A stretch of 64,000 bases of DNA, from NCBI GenBank assembly GCA_963825845.1, contig CAWGVL010000014.1, forward strand, positions 1-64,000, written 5' to 3'. Within the stretch, counting starts at the first letter, position 1; every line of letters starts with the position of its first letter. The DNA is from DASQDN01 sp963825845. GTDB lineage: Bacteria; Acidobacteriota; Terriglobia; Bryobacterales; Bryobacteraceae. Of the stretch, positions 54,861 to 64,000 are shown piece after piece. Under the pieces are notes generated by a model, which was given only the letters and a program-made list of their open reading frames with translations, was not told where the DNA came from and did no database searches. Both the position numbers and the translations under genes were made by a program.

Positions 54861-55743
54861 ATGAGCGCGCAGCGAAGAAAAGCCCTCGCCGGAGCCGCCG
54901 CAGGATTGTTGCTCGGCAGCAGCGCGGACGGAACTCAAGCACTGCAGACTCGTGTCCTCGGACGCACGGGAATATAGACCACGATCATCGGAATGGGGTG
55001 CGGCGAGGCGTGGTGGTCTTCGCCACTGGCCAGATCTACGGAAAGGGAATTAGTGAAACGTGGGTCGGCGCCGCGTTAGGCGATCGACGCAAGGAGATCA
55101 CACTCGCCACGAAGATCAGTACTCGTGATGGCGATGAAGCCATGCGCGAGACCGAGCGCCGCTTGAAGCGGCTCAAAACCGATCACCTCGACGTCCTCCA
55201 AATTCATAACCTCCGGAAGGAGACGACCTTGCCACGATCGAGAAGAAGGAAGGCTTACTGCAGGCTCTGTATCGCATGCGGGACCAGAAGATCGCGCGAT
55301 TCATCGGCATCACCAGCCACACCGATCCTGTCACTCTGAACACTGCATTGGATCGGCACGACTTCGATTGCACGCAAATGGCTCTGAACGCCGCAATGCA
55401 AGGCCATTATGAGGGCTATACTTCCCGGCCCAGACACAGCTTCGAATCCATCGCTCTTCCACTCGCCAAGCGGAAGAACATGGGGATTTTGGCCATGAAG
55501 ACCACGGGGCGGGGTTCCGAGCCCGGCAAAGCTGTGAGTCGCGATCTGATCCGGTACGCTCTCTCGCTGCCGATCTCGGTCGCGGTGGTCGGCATGGGGC
55601 AACTTCATCACGTTCGCGACAACGTGGAACTGGCGCGCACGTTTACGACGTTCAACAGGCGGGATATGAACACGCTAGCTGAACGCGTCGCCGCTCAGCG
55701 CGTCGCGCTCCACGGCTTCATTCGCGACCACGACGACGCGTAG
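54861..55743 (+). pseudogene. Tat-exported aldo/keto reductase, damaged
   Basis: N-terminus MSAQRRKALAGAAAGLLLGS looks like a twin-arginine signal. Reductase pieces follow: TRVLGRTGI, IIGMGC, GQIYGKGISETWVGAAL, ITLATKIS, RLKRLKTDHLDVLQIH, then FIGITSHTDPVTLNTAL, MALNAAMQGHYEGY, MGILAMKTTGRGS and ISVAVVGMG. Problems: an in-frame TAG at 54976-54978, apparent loss of about 20 residues between GMGCGEAWW and the GQIYGKG block (the catalytic-Asp region is shortened), and a frame change near 55235. The stop plus internal loss go beyond the one-base errors seen elsewhere. Confidence 0.72.
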
Positions 55744-55746
55744 GTC

Positions 55747-56904
55747 TCACTTCAGTCGGAAGTTTACCTCGATCTTGGCAGCTACCGGCACGGGTTCGCC
55801 AGCTTTGTGTGCGGGCTCAATCGCCATGATTGGACGGCAGCGACAGCGTTCGCATCGAGGCCCTCGTCAATGCCGTGGATGACCTTGGCTTCGTGGATCT
55901 TCCCGTCGACTTCAATCACGACCATTACGATAACAGTGCCTTCGATCTTCGCGTCCTTCGCCGTTTCGGTGTAGTTCGGTTCTACCTTCTCAACGAGTTT
56001 CGGAGCAATGACGCCCTCCTCGGTGATCTTGTAGATCTTACGCCCTGCCTGCATCGATGCGAGCGGCAGCGTGATCGTGAAAAGCGCCGTGATGCCGAGC
56101 ATCAGCATCCTTCGAGTCGCCATGGTTCGAACCCTCCTTGGGTCAAGAATGGCGTTCACGCGAACGCTCAAATCCGACTGATGCACTGCGCCGGCCGCAA
56201 GCGCCGGAACTCGGCCCGCGCGTGCAATTGCGACCAGGTGTGAGGCGTACTCCTCGGCGGGAACACCTTGCCGAATGACATCGTCGTCCGCCATGTGCTC
56301 CTGCTCGCGCCGCATCTGTCGGGCAGCGAACCACACCAGGGGATTACACCAGTACAGGGCGCAGGCCACCTCAGCCGTCAGCAGCGCCCAACAATCATTG
56401 CGGCGTAGATGGCCGGTCTCATGCATCAGCACGATACGCAGGCGATCGTCATTCCATTCCGACACCGACTCGGGCAGGAGCATGAGCTTGCGTCCCAAGC
56501 CCCACGCCACCGGAGTACTCAGGCCCGGTGTCGTGCGCACTTCGTACTCTGCACTGGAACGATATTGACGAGAATGTGCTAGGACTCGCCGTATCGCGTA
56601 GATCCGAACCATGAGTCGCACCAACAAGACGGCCGTACCAGCCATCCAGACAGTGCCCCAGTCGAAGGGCCCGGACGATGATGAACTCGACGGCGTGGGC
56701 GTCGAGACCAGAACGGACCGACATCGCGAACTTCACGGAAGGACCAGGCAACAGCCCGCCGACCGGTAGCAATAGAGCCGCCGCCAGCGTGATCACCCAA
56801 ACGATATACCGGCAAGCCGCTGAGTTCCTCCTCAAAGCTGCGGCGAGCAACGAGCCCATCAGCAACACCACCACCGATTTCGCGAGGAGCGCCAGCGCGG
56901 TCAT
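55747..56904 (-). CDS. BlaR1-like M56 peptidase fused to a TonB C-terminal domain (frameshifted)
   Basis: N-terminal helices (LALLAKSVVVLLMGSLLAAA, AACRYIVWVITLAAALLLP), zinc site MHETGHLRRND (HExxH), ALYWCNPLVWFAARQMRREQ and EHMADDDVI. After a further helix (LMLGITALFTITLPLASM) comes a TonB-like domain: VEKVEPNYTETAKDAKIEGT, VVIEVDGKIHEAKVIHGIDE, ending AAKIEVNFRLK. Breaks near 56620 and 55830. BlaR1 proteins sense a signal and cleave BlaI; a TonB domain instead of a penicillin sensor is common in acidobacterial M56 proteins. Overlaps blaI by ATGA. Confidence 0.83.
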
Positions 56905-57283
56905 TTTTTCTTCTCCTGTTTCGCATTGCGAATCAGCCGCTCGAGTTCATCTAACTCCTGATCGCTGATCTTCGCGGTCGAGCCATCGAGTAAGGACGCC
57001 ATCAGTCGCGTCGGTGAGCCCTGAAAAAACGTAGTCACCAACTGCGACACGGCCGAACGCCGCGCTTTTTCGGGCGGCACGACGGGCCGATAATGTACCT
57101 CAGGCCCTGTTCTTGATGAGCGATGTGCCCCTTCTCTTCAAGCGTGCGGATCACCGCACGAGTCGCCGAGAACGTCGGAGGATCGGCTAACGCCTCATGG
57201 ATCTCCGCCGCGGTCGCCTGCCCGCGGGCATAGATGATATTCATCACTTGCCGTTCGCGGCGGCTTAGGGAATCATTCGGCAT
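56901..57283 (-). CDS. blaI: BlaI/MecI/CopY-family repressor (one frameshift)
   Basis: Winged-helix repressor: LSRRERQVMNIIYARGQATA, then AEIHEALADPPTFSATRAVI (recognition helix) and RTLEEKGHIAHQEQGLRYI. After a frame change near 57085 the C-terminal dimerisation part reads SAVSQLVTTFFQGSPTRLMA, ISDQELDELERLIRNAKQEK. About 126 residues. It is paired with the M56 gene, the standard blaI-blaR arrangement, and has a promoter with a palindrome directly upstream. Confidence 0.9.
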
Positions 57284-57292
57284 GCTGAAAAA

Positions 57293-57337
57293 CCAACACC
57301 ATGTTGGAAAATTAGCATGATACTAGAAGGCTGTCAA
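57293..57337 (-). promoter_or_regulatory. blaI promoter with palindromic operator
   Basis: On the minus strand: -35 TTGACA (57332-57337), 17-base spacer, extended -10 TGCTAATTT (hexamer 57309-57314), then the palindrome CCAACA-TGG-TGTTGG (57293-57307) over the expected transcript start, 10 bases before the blaI ATG. An imperfect dyad TAGTATCATGCTA (57313-57325) lies in the spacer. Layout suits autorepression by BlaI. The -35 box sits within the end of the upstream PPC gene. Confidence 0.7.
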
Positions 57338-57809
57338 TAGCCCGACTCCGTTCGCGTTCGGCTTCCGCGTAAGCGCCGGCCCCGAATATTTTGTAATCGT
57401 CACCTCACCCAGATACAGAATCTTGCACCCCTTCTCCAGATGCCCACCAAACGCAGGCTTCTCCTGCTCGGAGAATGTGATGTGAATGTGCGGTTGTCCA
57501 TCGGCGATGATGCCGCCGCCACCGAGAATCTCGAACGCGCCTTTCACCGTTCTGAATACATCCTTCGGTTTCGTCGCGGTCGATGCCACGTAGTGATACA
57601 GTCACTCCTGCACCGATCCTGCCGTAATGGCGACGTGTCCGTCCTTAACGTCTTTCTGTTTGATCACATCCATGATCGATTCCAGCAGCAAGGCGTCCCG
57701 GTCGAGAACGACTCGATACACCTCCTGCACCTGAGAAGGTCCATAAACGCGCGGCTGCGCTGAGCGCGGATGTCAGTCCGATGAGTAGAAGTAAAGTTGT
57801 TTTGACCAT
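57323..57809 (-). CDS. Exported PPC/DUF296-domain protein (frameshifted)
   Basis: Signal peptide MVKTTLLLLIGLTSALSAAA. Then, in a second frame, RVYGPSQVQEVYRVVLDRD, ALLLESIMDVIKQKDVKDGH, VAITAGSVQE, and in a third YHYVASTATKPKDVFRTVKG, AFEILGGGGIIADGQPHIHI, GGHLEKGCKILYLGEVTI. The GxxxxxxGxPHxHxxF pattern and GGHL are the PPC (DUF296) signature with metal-binding histidines. Breaks near 57745 and 57600. PPC domains occur in DNA-binding proteins, but a secreted version points to another, unknown role. Confidence 0.78.
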
Positions 57810-57838
57810 GGAACCAATTCCTGATATATCGTAGCTGC

Positions 57839-58452
57839 ATGTTTAGCGTTCAGCGTTGCCTTCCTCTCGTTGCTGCCGCCCTCATCCTTACGGCCGCAAC
57901 GGAATGGCAGCCGCTCTTCGATGGCAAGTCACTGCAGGGCTGGACAGAAACTCCGTTCACCGGCCATGCCGCAGTGAAGATCGAAAACGCTCAGATCCTC
58001 CTCCCGTATGGGAAGCCGATGACCGGCATCACTTTGACTCGCGAATTCCCTCGATCGAACTACGAGGTCCGATTCGAAGCGGCAAGGCTGCAGGGCAACG
58101 ACTTTTTTGCGAGCCTGACCTTTCCCGCCGGCAACTCCTTTGCCACCTGGGTGACGGGAGGGTGGGGCGGCGATATTGTCGGCATCTCCAGCATCGACGG
58201 ATGGGATGCTTCCGACAACGAAACCGAACCTACTTCAACTTCGAGAACGGCCGCTGGTATAACTTCCGCCTCAACGTGACGGAAGATCGCATCAGGCGTG
58301 GATCGACGACCAGCCCGTCGTCAATGTCGAGATACGGGGTCGTACCATCAGCCTTCGACCGGGCGATATCAAGCTCTCGGCGCCGTTCGGATTCGCGTCC
58401 TACAACAGCACCGGCGCGCTGCGAAAGATCGAGTATCGGCTATACCCGTTGA
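57839..58452 (+). CDS. DUF1080 (3-keto-disaccharide hydrolase-like) secreted protein (frameshifted)
   Basis: Signal peptide then EWQPLFDGKSLQGWTETPFT, the DUF1080 opening; YEVRFEAARLQGNDFFASLT, FATWVTGGWGGDIVGISSID; and in other frames TYFNFENGRWYNFRLNVTED, WIDDQPVVNVEIRGRTISLR and FGFASYNSTGALRKIEYR. The fold is a concanavalin-like jelly roll; recent family members hydrolyse 3-keto-glycosides. Breaks near 58225 and 58293; the exact end is uncertain because the last codons run into the convergent Gfo/Idh gene. It is a natural partner for that oxidoreductase. Confidence 0.75.
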
Positions 58453-60019
58453 GTGTCCAGTTCGGCCGGTACTTGCGCTTCAGATACTCGTTCGCCTCCT
58501 TCCGAATTGGTTACGCGGCCAGTCGCGCCGTCGTACTCGAGCTTCTTGCCGGCACGATGCGCGACAAGACCCAACAGCATCTGCTCCATCATCGATCCCG
58601 CGTAATCGAAGTCGCAATGCGTTTTGCTGCTCGTGCCGTGCACGACGTTGTTGCTCTTCCTTTGCACGCGTCGAGCCACTCACGTTGAAACACGTCGCCG
58701 GTGGCGGGTTGTCCGCTCTTCTCGGCTTCACGTATCGGCTCGATGGAGGGATTCGGAAGCCCCAGGCAGCCGGCACCTTTCCATCGACGAACTGAACCAC
58801 CGCGAATCCGTTGGGTCCGGGTTCCGCGCTTGGCATCGCAGTGAAGCCGGGAGGCCAGGGCTTGCGTGCTTGGCGTTGCGCGGCGGGCCGGCGTCCTTGA
58901 GTGACCTGCCCTGTGCCGCCGATCAATGGCAGGAGAGCCCCTTTGTCCCTGCGCTTGTAATACGTGAGATCGCCGTCATCGTTGTTCGGCAGAATCATGC
59001 GCGTAGTGAAGTCGGCGACGATGCTGCCTTTCGTGCCTTCGAAGATCGCGCCGTTCGGGATCCTCGACACGTCCATATAGTTCCGCGGCGAAGCCGGCTT
59101 CAGTCCGCCTTGATACCAGACCAACGTCACGGGTCCGCGCCAGCTTTGCCGGGTGCTCGAAGCTTGCCTTCAGCTTGACGGGGCAGATGTCCGGATTGTA
59201 CTTGTCGCTGACATCCTGATCGATTTCGATCGACGATGGCGCGCCGCATCGATTGCGTTCCAGACCAGGTCCATCGTGTGGGCGCCCATGTCGCCCATCT
59301 GGCCCACGCCAAAGTCTCGATACATGTTCCAGAACAGGCAGTTCAGCCCATTCGATCCGCCGAAATATTGCGGACTGTACGGGTGGTACGGTGACGGTCC
59401 GATCCACTGCTCGTAATGCAGGAACGATGGCGGATTCCCCTCCGCCGCCGGATAGCCGGGCCGCGGAAGTTGGCGGCTGTCCCAACTATGCACCGTCTTG
59501 AGCTCGCCAATGGCTCCGTCAAGGATTAGCTCCCGCAACCGTTCGAAGTTGGGGTACGCGTGGCGCTGCGTTCCGTGCTGCGTCGCGACTTTGCTCTTGC
59601 GTTTCAGGTAATTCGCGCGCACGGTTCGGACTTCATCCACCGTGATGCCGAGCGGCTTCTCGCAAAAGACGTGCATGTCGCGGTTCAACGCCCAATTGGC
59701 GATGAATGCGTGATGGTGATCCGCCGTGCAGATGATCACGGCCTCGACATCCTTCTGGTCGAGGCATTGACGCCAATCCCAATAGGTTTTCGCCTTCGGG
59801 AAGATTTGCAGCGCTTCCTTCGTGCGCAGATCGTTGATGTCGCACAATGCGACGACGTTCTCGCCCCTGAGCACGTTGTAGTGCGCCGTGCCCCTGCCCC
59901 AGACACCGATGAGCGCAACATTCAACCTGTTGCTCGGAGCATTCTGTCCGCGCAGTGTACCGCTCTTCAGAATGGTCAACCCGGCGCGCGGCCGTTTTCA
60001 GCAATTCACGTCTTTGCAT
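58440..60019 (-). CDS. Tat-exported Gfo/Idh/MocA oxidoreductase (frameshifted)
   Basis: Begins MQRRELLKTAAR (twin-arginine-type signal). Then LNVALIGVWGRGTAHYNVLR (Rossmann loop), VVALCDINDLRTKEALQIFP, AVIICTADHHHAFIANWALN, MHVFCEKPLG (the conserved EKP), YLKRKSKVATQHGTQRHAYP, VHSWDSRQLPRPGYPAAEGN, GDMGAHTMDLVWNAI. C-terminal parts in other frames: GAIFEGTKGSIVADFTTR and GSMMEQMLLGLVAHRAGKKL. Breaks near 59985, 59225, 59120, 58900 and 58680. Repaired length about 440-525. Family members oxidise sugars or their 3-OH, fitting the DUF1080 neighbour. Confidence 0.85.
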
Positions 60020-60892
60020 TCAGCTATCCTTCGGCTCATATCTTATCCGAGCAAGGGTCTCCTCGGTCTTAGCCGCGGTCTCCATGTACACGCGGTCAAG
60101 GAAGTCGAGCAGCAGGCTTTGGCCTCGCCAGAACGGGAACTTCCCAAGTCTCTTCGCGATCGCGGCCGCTGTTCGCTGCGCAGGAGCCGAAGCGCCGACA
60201 TCGTCAGGCAACGCGCCCACTGCCCAGAACGCCTCGGGATCGGCGGGCAGCGGCTCCGGCGGAAGAACCGGAGCGACAGAGCGCGGCGGCCCGCTGCTCT
60301 CGCCGAGCAGCGCCAGAAACTCTCCGCGATCCATGCCGCGCATCCGGAAGATCAGGAACGGATCGCGATCGAACTCCTCGGCGAGCAGGTAATACACGGC
60401 CGCGATGTGCTTGCAAGGATCCGCCGAGTCTGGACACGAGCAGTTGGTCCGCAGATCGCGATAGCTCTCCGGGAAGAGCGAGACTCCGCATCCACGGAAG
60501 GCATCCTCGATCTCATTCGGCATCTCACCGCCGAGTAGCTTGGACGCGAAAATCGCCTGACCGGCAACGCTTGCTGCGACCTTCGCCCAAACGGCCTCCG
60601 GTAACGACTTCACCGCGATCGTGACTGCGTAAGGCGTAGGACGAGAACCTTGTACCGACGCGGAGACCCTGCCCTTCTCTACGTCAACCGCGAGTACCTG
60701 GCCCATTCGCGCATAGCGCCGGCCGCGTTGCATTCGTGCACCGAGGCCGAAGCTCTCCAGCACCTCGATCCATCGCTTGGCCCACCAGCTTTCGCCGAAC
60801 CGGCCCCGCTTCGTCTGGGCCCGAATCCCGCCTCGCGCCGCAATCGGCGACGAAGGCGGGAAGTAGTCATCGAAGTCCTTCCATCGCGGCAT
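60020..60892 (-). CDS. SWIM zinc-finger protein (YwqB-like)
   Basis: 290 residues. RGRFGESWWAKRWIEVLESF and RLQRGRRYARMGQVL-type opening, then CSCPDSADPCKHIAAVYYLL, the CxCx(n)CxH SWIM zinc motif at about residue 160. ATG 60892 is preceded by GGAG 8 bases upstream and lies 2 bases after the stop of the SNF2 gene. SWIM-protein/SNF2 pairs (ywqB/ywqA in Bacillus) are widespread; the role of the pair is not established but DNA metabolism is presumed. Confidence 0.88.
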   Translation of the reverse strand: MPRWKDFDDYFPPSSPIAARGGIRAQTKRGRFGESWWAKRWIEVLESFGLGARMQRGRRYARMGQVLAVDVEKGRVSASVQGSRPTPYAVTIAVKSLPEAVWAKVAASVAGQAIFASKLLGGEMPNEIEDAFRGCGVSLFPESYRDLRTNCSCPDSADPCKHIAAVYYLLAEEFDRDPFLIFRMRGMDRGEFLALLGESSGPPRSVAPVLPPEPLPADPEAFWAVGALPDDVGASAPAQRTAAAIAKRLGKFPFWRGQSLLLDFLDRVYMETAAKTEETLARIRYEPKDS

Positions 60893-60894
60893 CG

Positions 60895-63784
60895 CTACTC
60901 TCCTACGGCTTCCTTGCGCAGTGCGAACAACTCGCGCAACTGCGTGTTCGACATCTCGGTGATCCACCCCTCGCCCGTGCCGACCACCTTACCGGCAACC
61001 TCCTTCTTGCTCTCGATCATTTCGTCGATGCGTTCCTCCAGCGTACCGGCACAGACGAACTTGTGAACCTGCACGTTCTTCGTCTGACCGATCCGGAACG
61101 CTCGGTCCGTCGCCTGGTTCTCCACCGCTGGATTCCACCACCGGTCGAAGTGGAACACGTGGTTCGCCTGCACGAGATTCAGCCCCGTGCCGCCGGCTTT
61201 GAGCGAAAGCAGGAACACCCGCGGTCCGGAAGGATCGGCAAATCTCTCGACCATGGCGTCGCGCCGCTTCTTCGGTGTACCTCCGTGGAGATACAGGAGC
61301 TCGATCCCGAAGGTGTCTTGCAGGTGCCGCTCAATCAGATCGCCCATATCCGTGAACTGCGTGAAGATCAGCGACCGGTCTCCCGCATCGAGCGTTTCCT
61401 CGATCATCTCGGTTAGCCGGGCGACTTTGCCGCTGCGTCCCTCGATCTTCGAGTTGTCCTTCAGAAACTGCGCCGGGTGATTACACACCTGCTTCAATTT
61501 CAGCAACGTCGCGAGGACCACGCCTTTGCGCTCGATCCCGGATGCTGCGTTGATCGCTGCTTCGGCCTCCTTGACTACCGCTTCGTACAGCGATGCCTGC
61601 TCCTTTGTCAAATTGCAGAACACCTTCGCCTCGATCTTGTCCGGCAGATCGGCGATGATGCTCTTGTCCGTCTTCAATCGCCGAAGGATGAACGGCGACG
61701 TGATGCGACGCAAGCGCTCAGACGCTGTGTGATCCGAGTACACCTGGATCGGAACGAAGAAGCGCTTGCGGAACGTGCTTTCCGAGCCGAGCAGTCCCGG
61801 GTTGAGGAACTCCATCAGGCTCCAAAGATCGGCGACGTTGTTCTCTACCGGCGTGCCAGTGAGGGCGATCCGGTAATCCGCCCCGATTGACCGGGCTGCG
61901 CGGGCTTGCTTGGTCGCCGCGTTCTTGATGTTCTGCGCCTCATCGAGGATCAAGCCGGCCCAATGCACTTGGGAGAGCGTCTCCGCATCGCGCTGCAGCA
62001 AGGCATAACTGGAGAGCACCAGCGCGTGCGCCGCCGCTTCGGATTGGAACACGGTCCCACGTTTACGGCTACTTCCGTGATGAATCATCACAGGTAACTC
62101 GGGCGTGAACCTCGCAGCCTCCTTCTGCCAGTTGTTCACCACCGACGTCGGACAGACGAGCAATACTGGTCTGCGCTCTCCGTGCTCCCGTTCACGCTGC
62201 AGAAACGCGAGCGTTTGAATCGTCTTGCCTAATCCCATGTCGTCGGCAAGGCAGGCTCCGAGACCCAGGTGGGTCAAGAAGTCGATCCACGAAAACCCGC
62301 GAACCTGGTACGCGCGCAACGATGCGTTGAGTCCGGCAGGCTGATCGTGCTCAGTGAACGGCGTCCGCTCCTGCAAGCGCGAGAGCAGATCGCCTATCGG
62401 TCCGTCTGCGTCAACACCAGCGATCTCGAGCGGCCCCACCTGCGTATCGACCCCGATCTGTATTCGCATCGCTTCGCGAACCGACATACGCCCGCCCGGG
62501 TTGCGCTTCAGATAGTCGATGGCGGCTTCGATCGCCGCTGCATCCACTTCGACCCACTGCCCTCTCACCTTCACCAGGGGCCGCTTCATCTTGGCCAACG
62601 CGGCCAACTCGGAGCGCGACATTACCTCGCCGCCGAGCGCGAGTTCCCAGTTGAACTCGATCAGCGATTCGAGCGTCAGGCCCGCCGATGAGGACTTCGA
62701 GCCTTTCACTTTCGCGCGCGCCTGCACCCGGGCCTGTGCGCCTCGACCGGTCCACCAGGCCGGAAGCATGACGCCGAAGCCCGCCTGTTCGAGGGCGCCG
62801 GCCGTCTCGCGCAGGAACTGGTGAGCGCCGACGCTTGACGTGGTGAATCCGTCGGGAGCGGCCTGCCGCAAGCTCGCCTCGACATTCGGACAGATCGAAG
62901 CGGCCTGGCCAAGCGAGACGAGCAGGTACTCTCGTACCTGCGCCGGATCGTGTGCCGAGTGCGTTCGCTTGCGAACGCTTCGGGCTCCATGCCATGGTTG
63001 CCGGCAGAAGCAGGCTGGGGTCCTTCGTCCCCTGCAGGAGGTAGTTGACACGCCAGTCATCCATCCCGTCCTGCGGCTCGTGAAGCCGGAACGACAACCG
63101 GAACGGCACGGTCGAGGCGACTCTCACCGGACGCTGCCATTCCTCCATCTGACGAGCCAGCGCGTCGAGTTCGGTGACTGTGCCTCTGACGACGGGGTCG
63201 TCCGCGGCGAGAGCGTCTTGCCACCGGTCGTGAACACTTTCGTTCCCGAAGACTCGCCGGGGTCCGGTGCTTCGCACGAGGGCATCGATGGTGAAGCCCG
63301 TGAACTCCAGCAACACAGTCGGCGCTGGAGTTTGCGGCGGCTCTTCCGCCTCCGCGAACGTCAATGCTCGTGCGGCCGGAGGCATCGCTTTGGCGAAGGC
63401 GTCCAGGCGCGCCGCATCCAAGCCGGCGATAACGGGCGTCCATCTCGCCTCGTAGTTATCGTCACGACGGGTCAGACCCGGAAGATACTGCCCGCGGATT
63501 GCGAGCCCTGCCGCAAACTTCATTGCCGCAGCCCAATATGCGAGATCGGCCCCGATCAACACTCCGGGTTCAATCAGGCGCTTGCCTAAACAGGAGGCAA
63601 GGAAGTCCACCGCTTCGCTGCCTTGCAGCGAGCGTGCGAGGATCTCATGCGGCGCTACGACATGCGCTTTGGGCGCGGGCAACCATGCCCTAGCTTCAAC
63701 TCGCGGCCCGGCGCCTGCGCCCGACTCGGGCTCCGACCACAGCAGGAGTTGATTATTATGGAACGCAGCGTGAAGTACGATCAT
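60895..63784 (-). CDS. SNF2-family helicase with DUF3670 (one frameshift)
   Basis: About 960 residues. N-terminal part from MIVLHAAFHNNQLLLW; DUF3670-like block SLIEFNWELALGGEVMSRSE, LVKVRGQWVEVD. Helicase: ADDMGLGKTIQTLAFLQRER (Walker A), LLVCPTSVVNNWQKE, LILDEAQNIKN (DEAQ), LTGTPVENNVADLWSLMEFL; C-lobe FTQFTDMGDLIERHL, YLHGGTPKKRRDAMVERF, LKAGGTGLNLVQANHVFHFD, ATDRAFRIGQTKNVQVHKF. A frame change near 62980 separates the N-terminal 270 residues from the rest. Likely remodels nucleic-acid/protein complexes with its SWIM partner downstream. Confidence 0.92.
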
Positions 63785-63822
63785 CCGGCAGAACTAGCCG
63801 TAGTGTAGTTCAGCGCATCCGA

Positions 63823-64000
63823 TTACTCCATTTCGATCGATACGAGGTGCTGCCCACGCGGTAATGCAAGAACCTGATCGGCAAGCAGGACCGGGGCTTC
63901 TTCCCGGCCATCGATCTCGATCCGCTTCACTTTACCGTTGAGTATTGCGAGCGCGCGGCTACCGCTTTGATAGGACAGTTCGACGCCTCGTGACGTGGCC
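63823..64000 (-). CDS. Unknown protein, C-terminal 58 residues (cut by window edge)
   Basis: Open frame from the edge to TAA 63823-63825. It reads ELSYQSGSRALAILNGKVKR, IEIDGREEAPVLLADQVLAL and ends PRGQHLVSIEME. Alternating beta pattern resembling the terminal sandwich domain of secreted enzymes (PRGxHxVxIE is a common closing strand), but the family cannot be assigned from this fragment. Same strand as the SNF2 gene, 38 bases upstream. Confidence 0.55.
   Translation of the reverse strand, partial: ATSRGVELSYQSGSRALAILNGKVKRIEIDGREEAPVLLADQVLALPRGQHLVSIEME

Overview
The window looks like a chromosomal segment of a Gram-negative Acidobacteriota, most likely a Solibacter/Bryobacter-like lineage. 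That placement is an inference from gene content: an Hfq-like protein, a DUF3303 protein, a Tat-exported Gfo/Idh oxidoreductase, a DUF1080 protein, a CehA/McbA-type metallohydrolase, a quinoprotein with an embedded cytochrome c, BlaI/M56-TonB regulators and a large Oar-like outer-membrane barrel. LPS heptose genes and a DAP-type MurE fit a Gram-negative envelope.

Layout. 1-4.3 kb: LPS core/heptose genes (three ADP-heptose transferase-family genes in the window, a nucleotidyltransferase, rpiB, a Trm112-like protein, an MsbA-type exporter). 4.3-10 kb: a tightly overlapping housekeeping operon, yicC-gmk-rpoZ-coaBC-udg-tmk-holB-hfq, closed by a strong hairpin terminator. 10-24 kb: cca, sixA, an O-antigen ligase-like protein, an SDR, a TPR lipoprotein, mfd, hldE-C, waaF, a GAF-GAF-PP2C phosphatase and deoC. 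24-27 kb: a sugar ABC transporter (ATPase and permease, no binding protein seen) and an ORF6N remnant. 27-44 kb (minus strand): a nearly complete division and cell-wall (dcw) cluster, in transcription order mraZ-rsmH-ftsL-ftsI-[180-bp tandem repeats]-murE-small ORF-murF-mraY-murD-ftsW-murG-murC-ftsQ-ftsA-ftsZ. 44-64 kb: pcm, pdxA, a TonB-receptor-like barrel, then accessory genes (quinoprotein, metallohydrolase, aldo/keto reductase, blaR/blaI pair, PPC, DUF1080, Gfo/Idh) and a SWIM/SNF2 helicase pair.

A dominant feature is clustered single-base frameshifts. They break genes that cannot be dispensable (ftsZ, ftsA, murD, mraY, cca), and several that I resolved sit in homopolymers. I therefore read them as sequence or assembly errors and annotate the genes as whole loci with breakpoints given. 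Patches between (4.3-10 kb, 12.3-24 kb, 29.5-34 kb, 38-50.5 kb) are clean.

The most unusual non-coding signals are: (i) an exactly 180-bp-period tandem repeat array between ftsI and murE whose hairpin stem shows a compensatory base-pair change; (ii) four TGG repeats at a strict 10-bp period in front of mraZ, matching the architecture of a MraZ operator; and (iii) a promoter with a palindromic operator upstream of blaI. I see no tRNA, rRNA, CRISPR array, prophage or intact insertion sequence.
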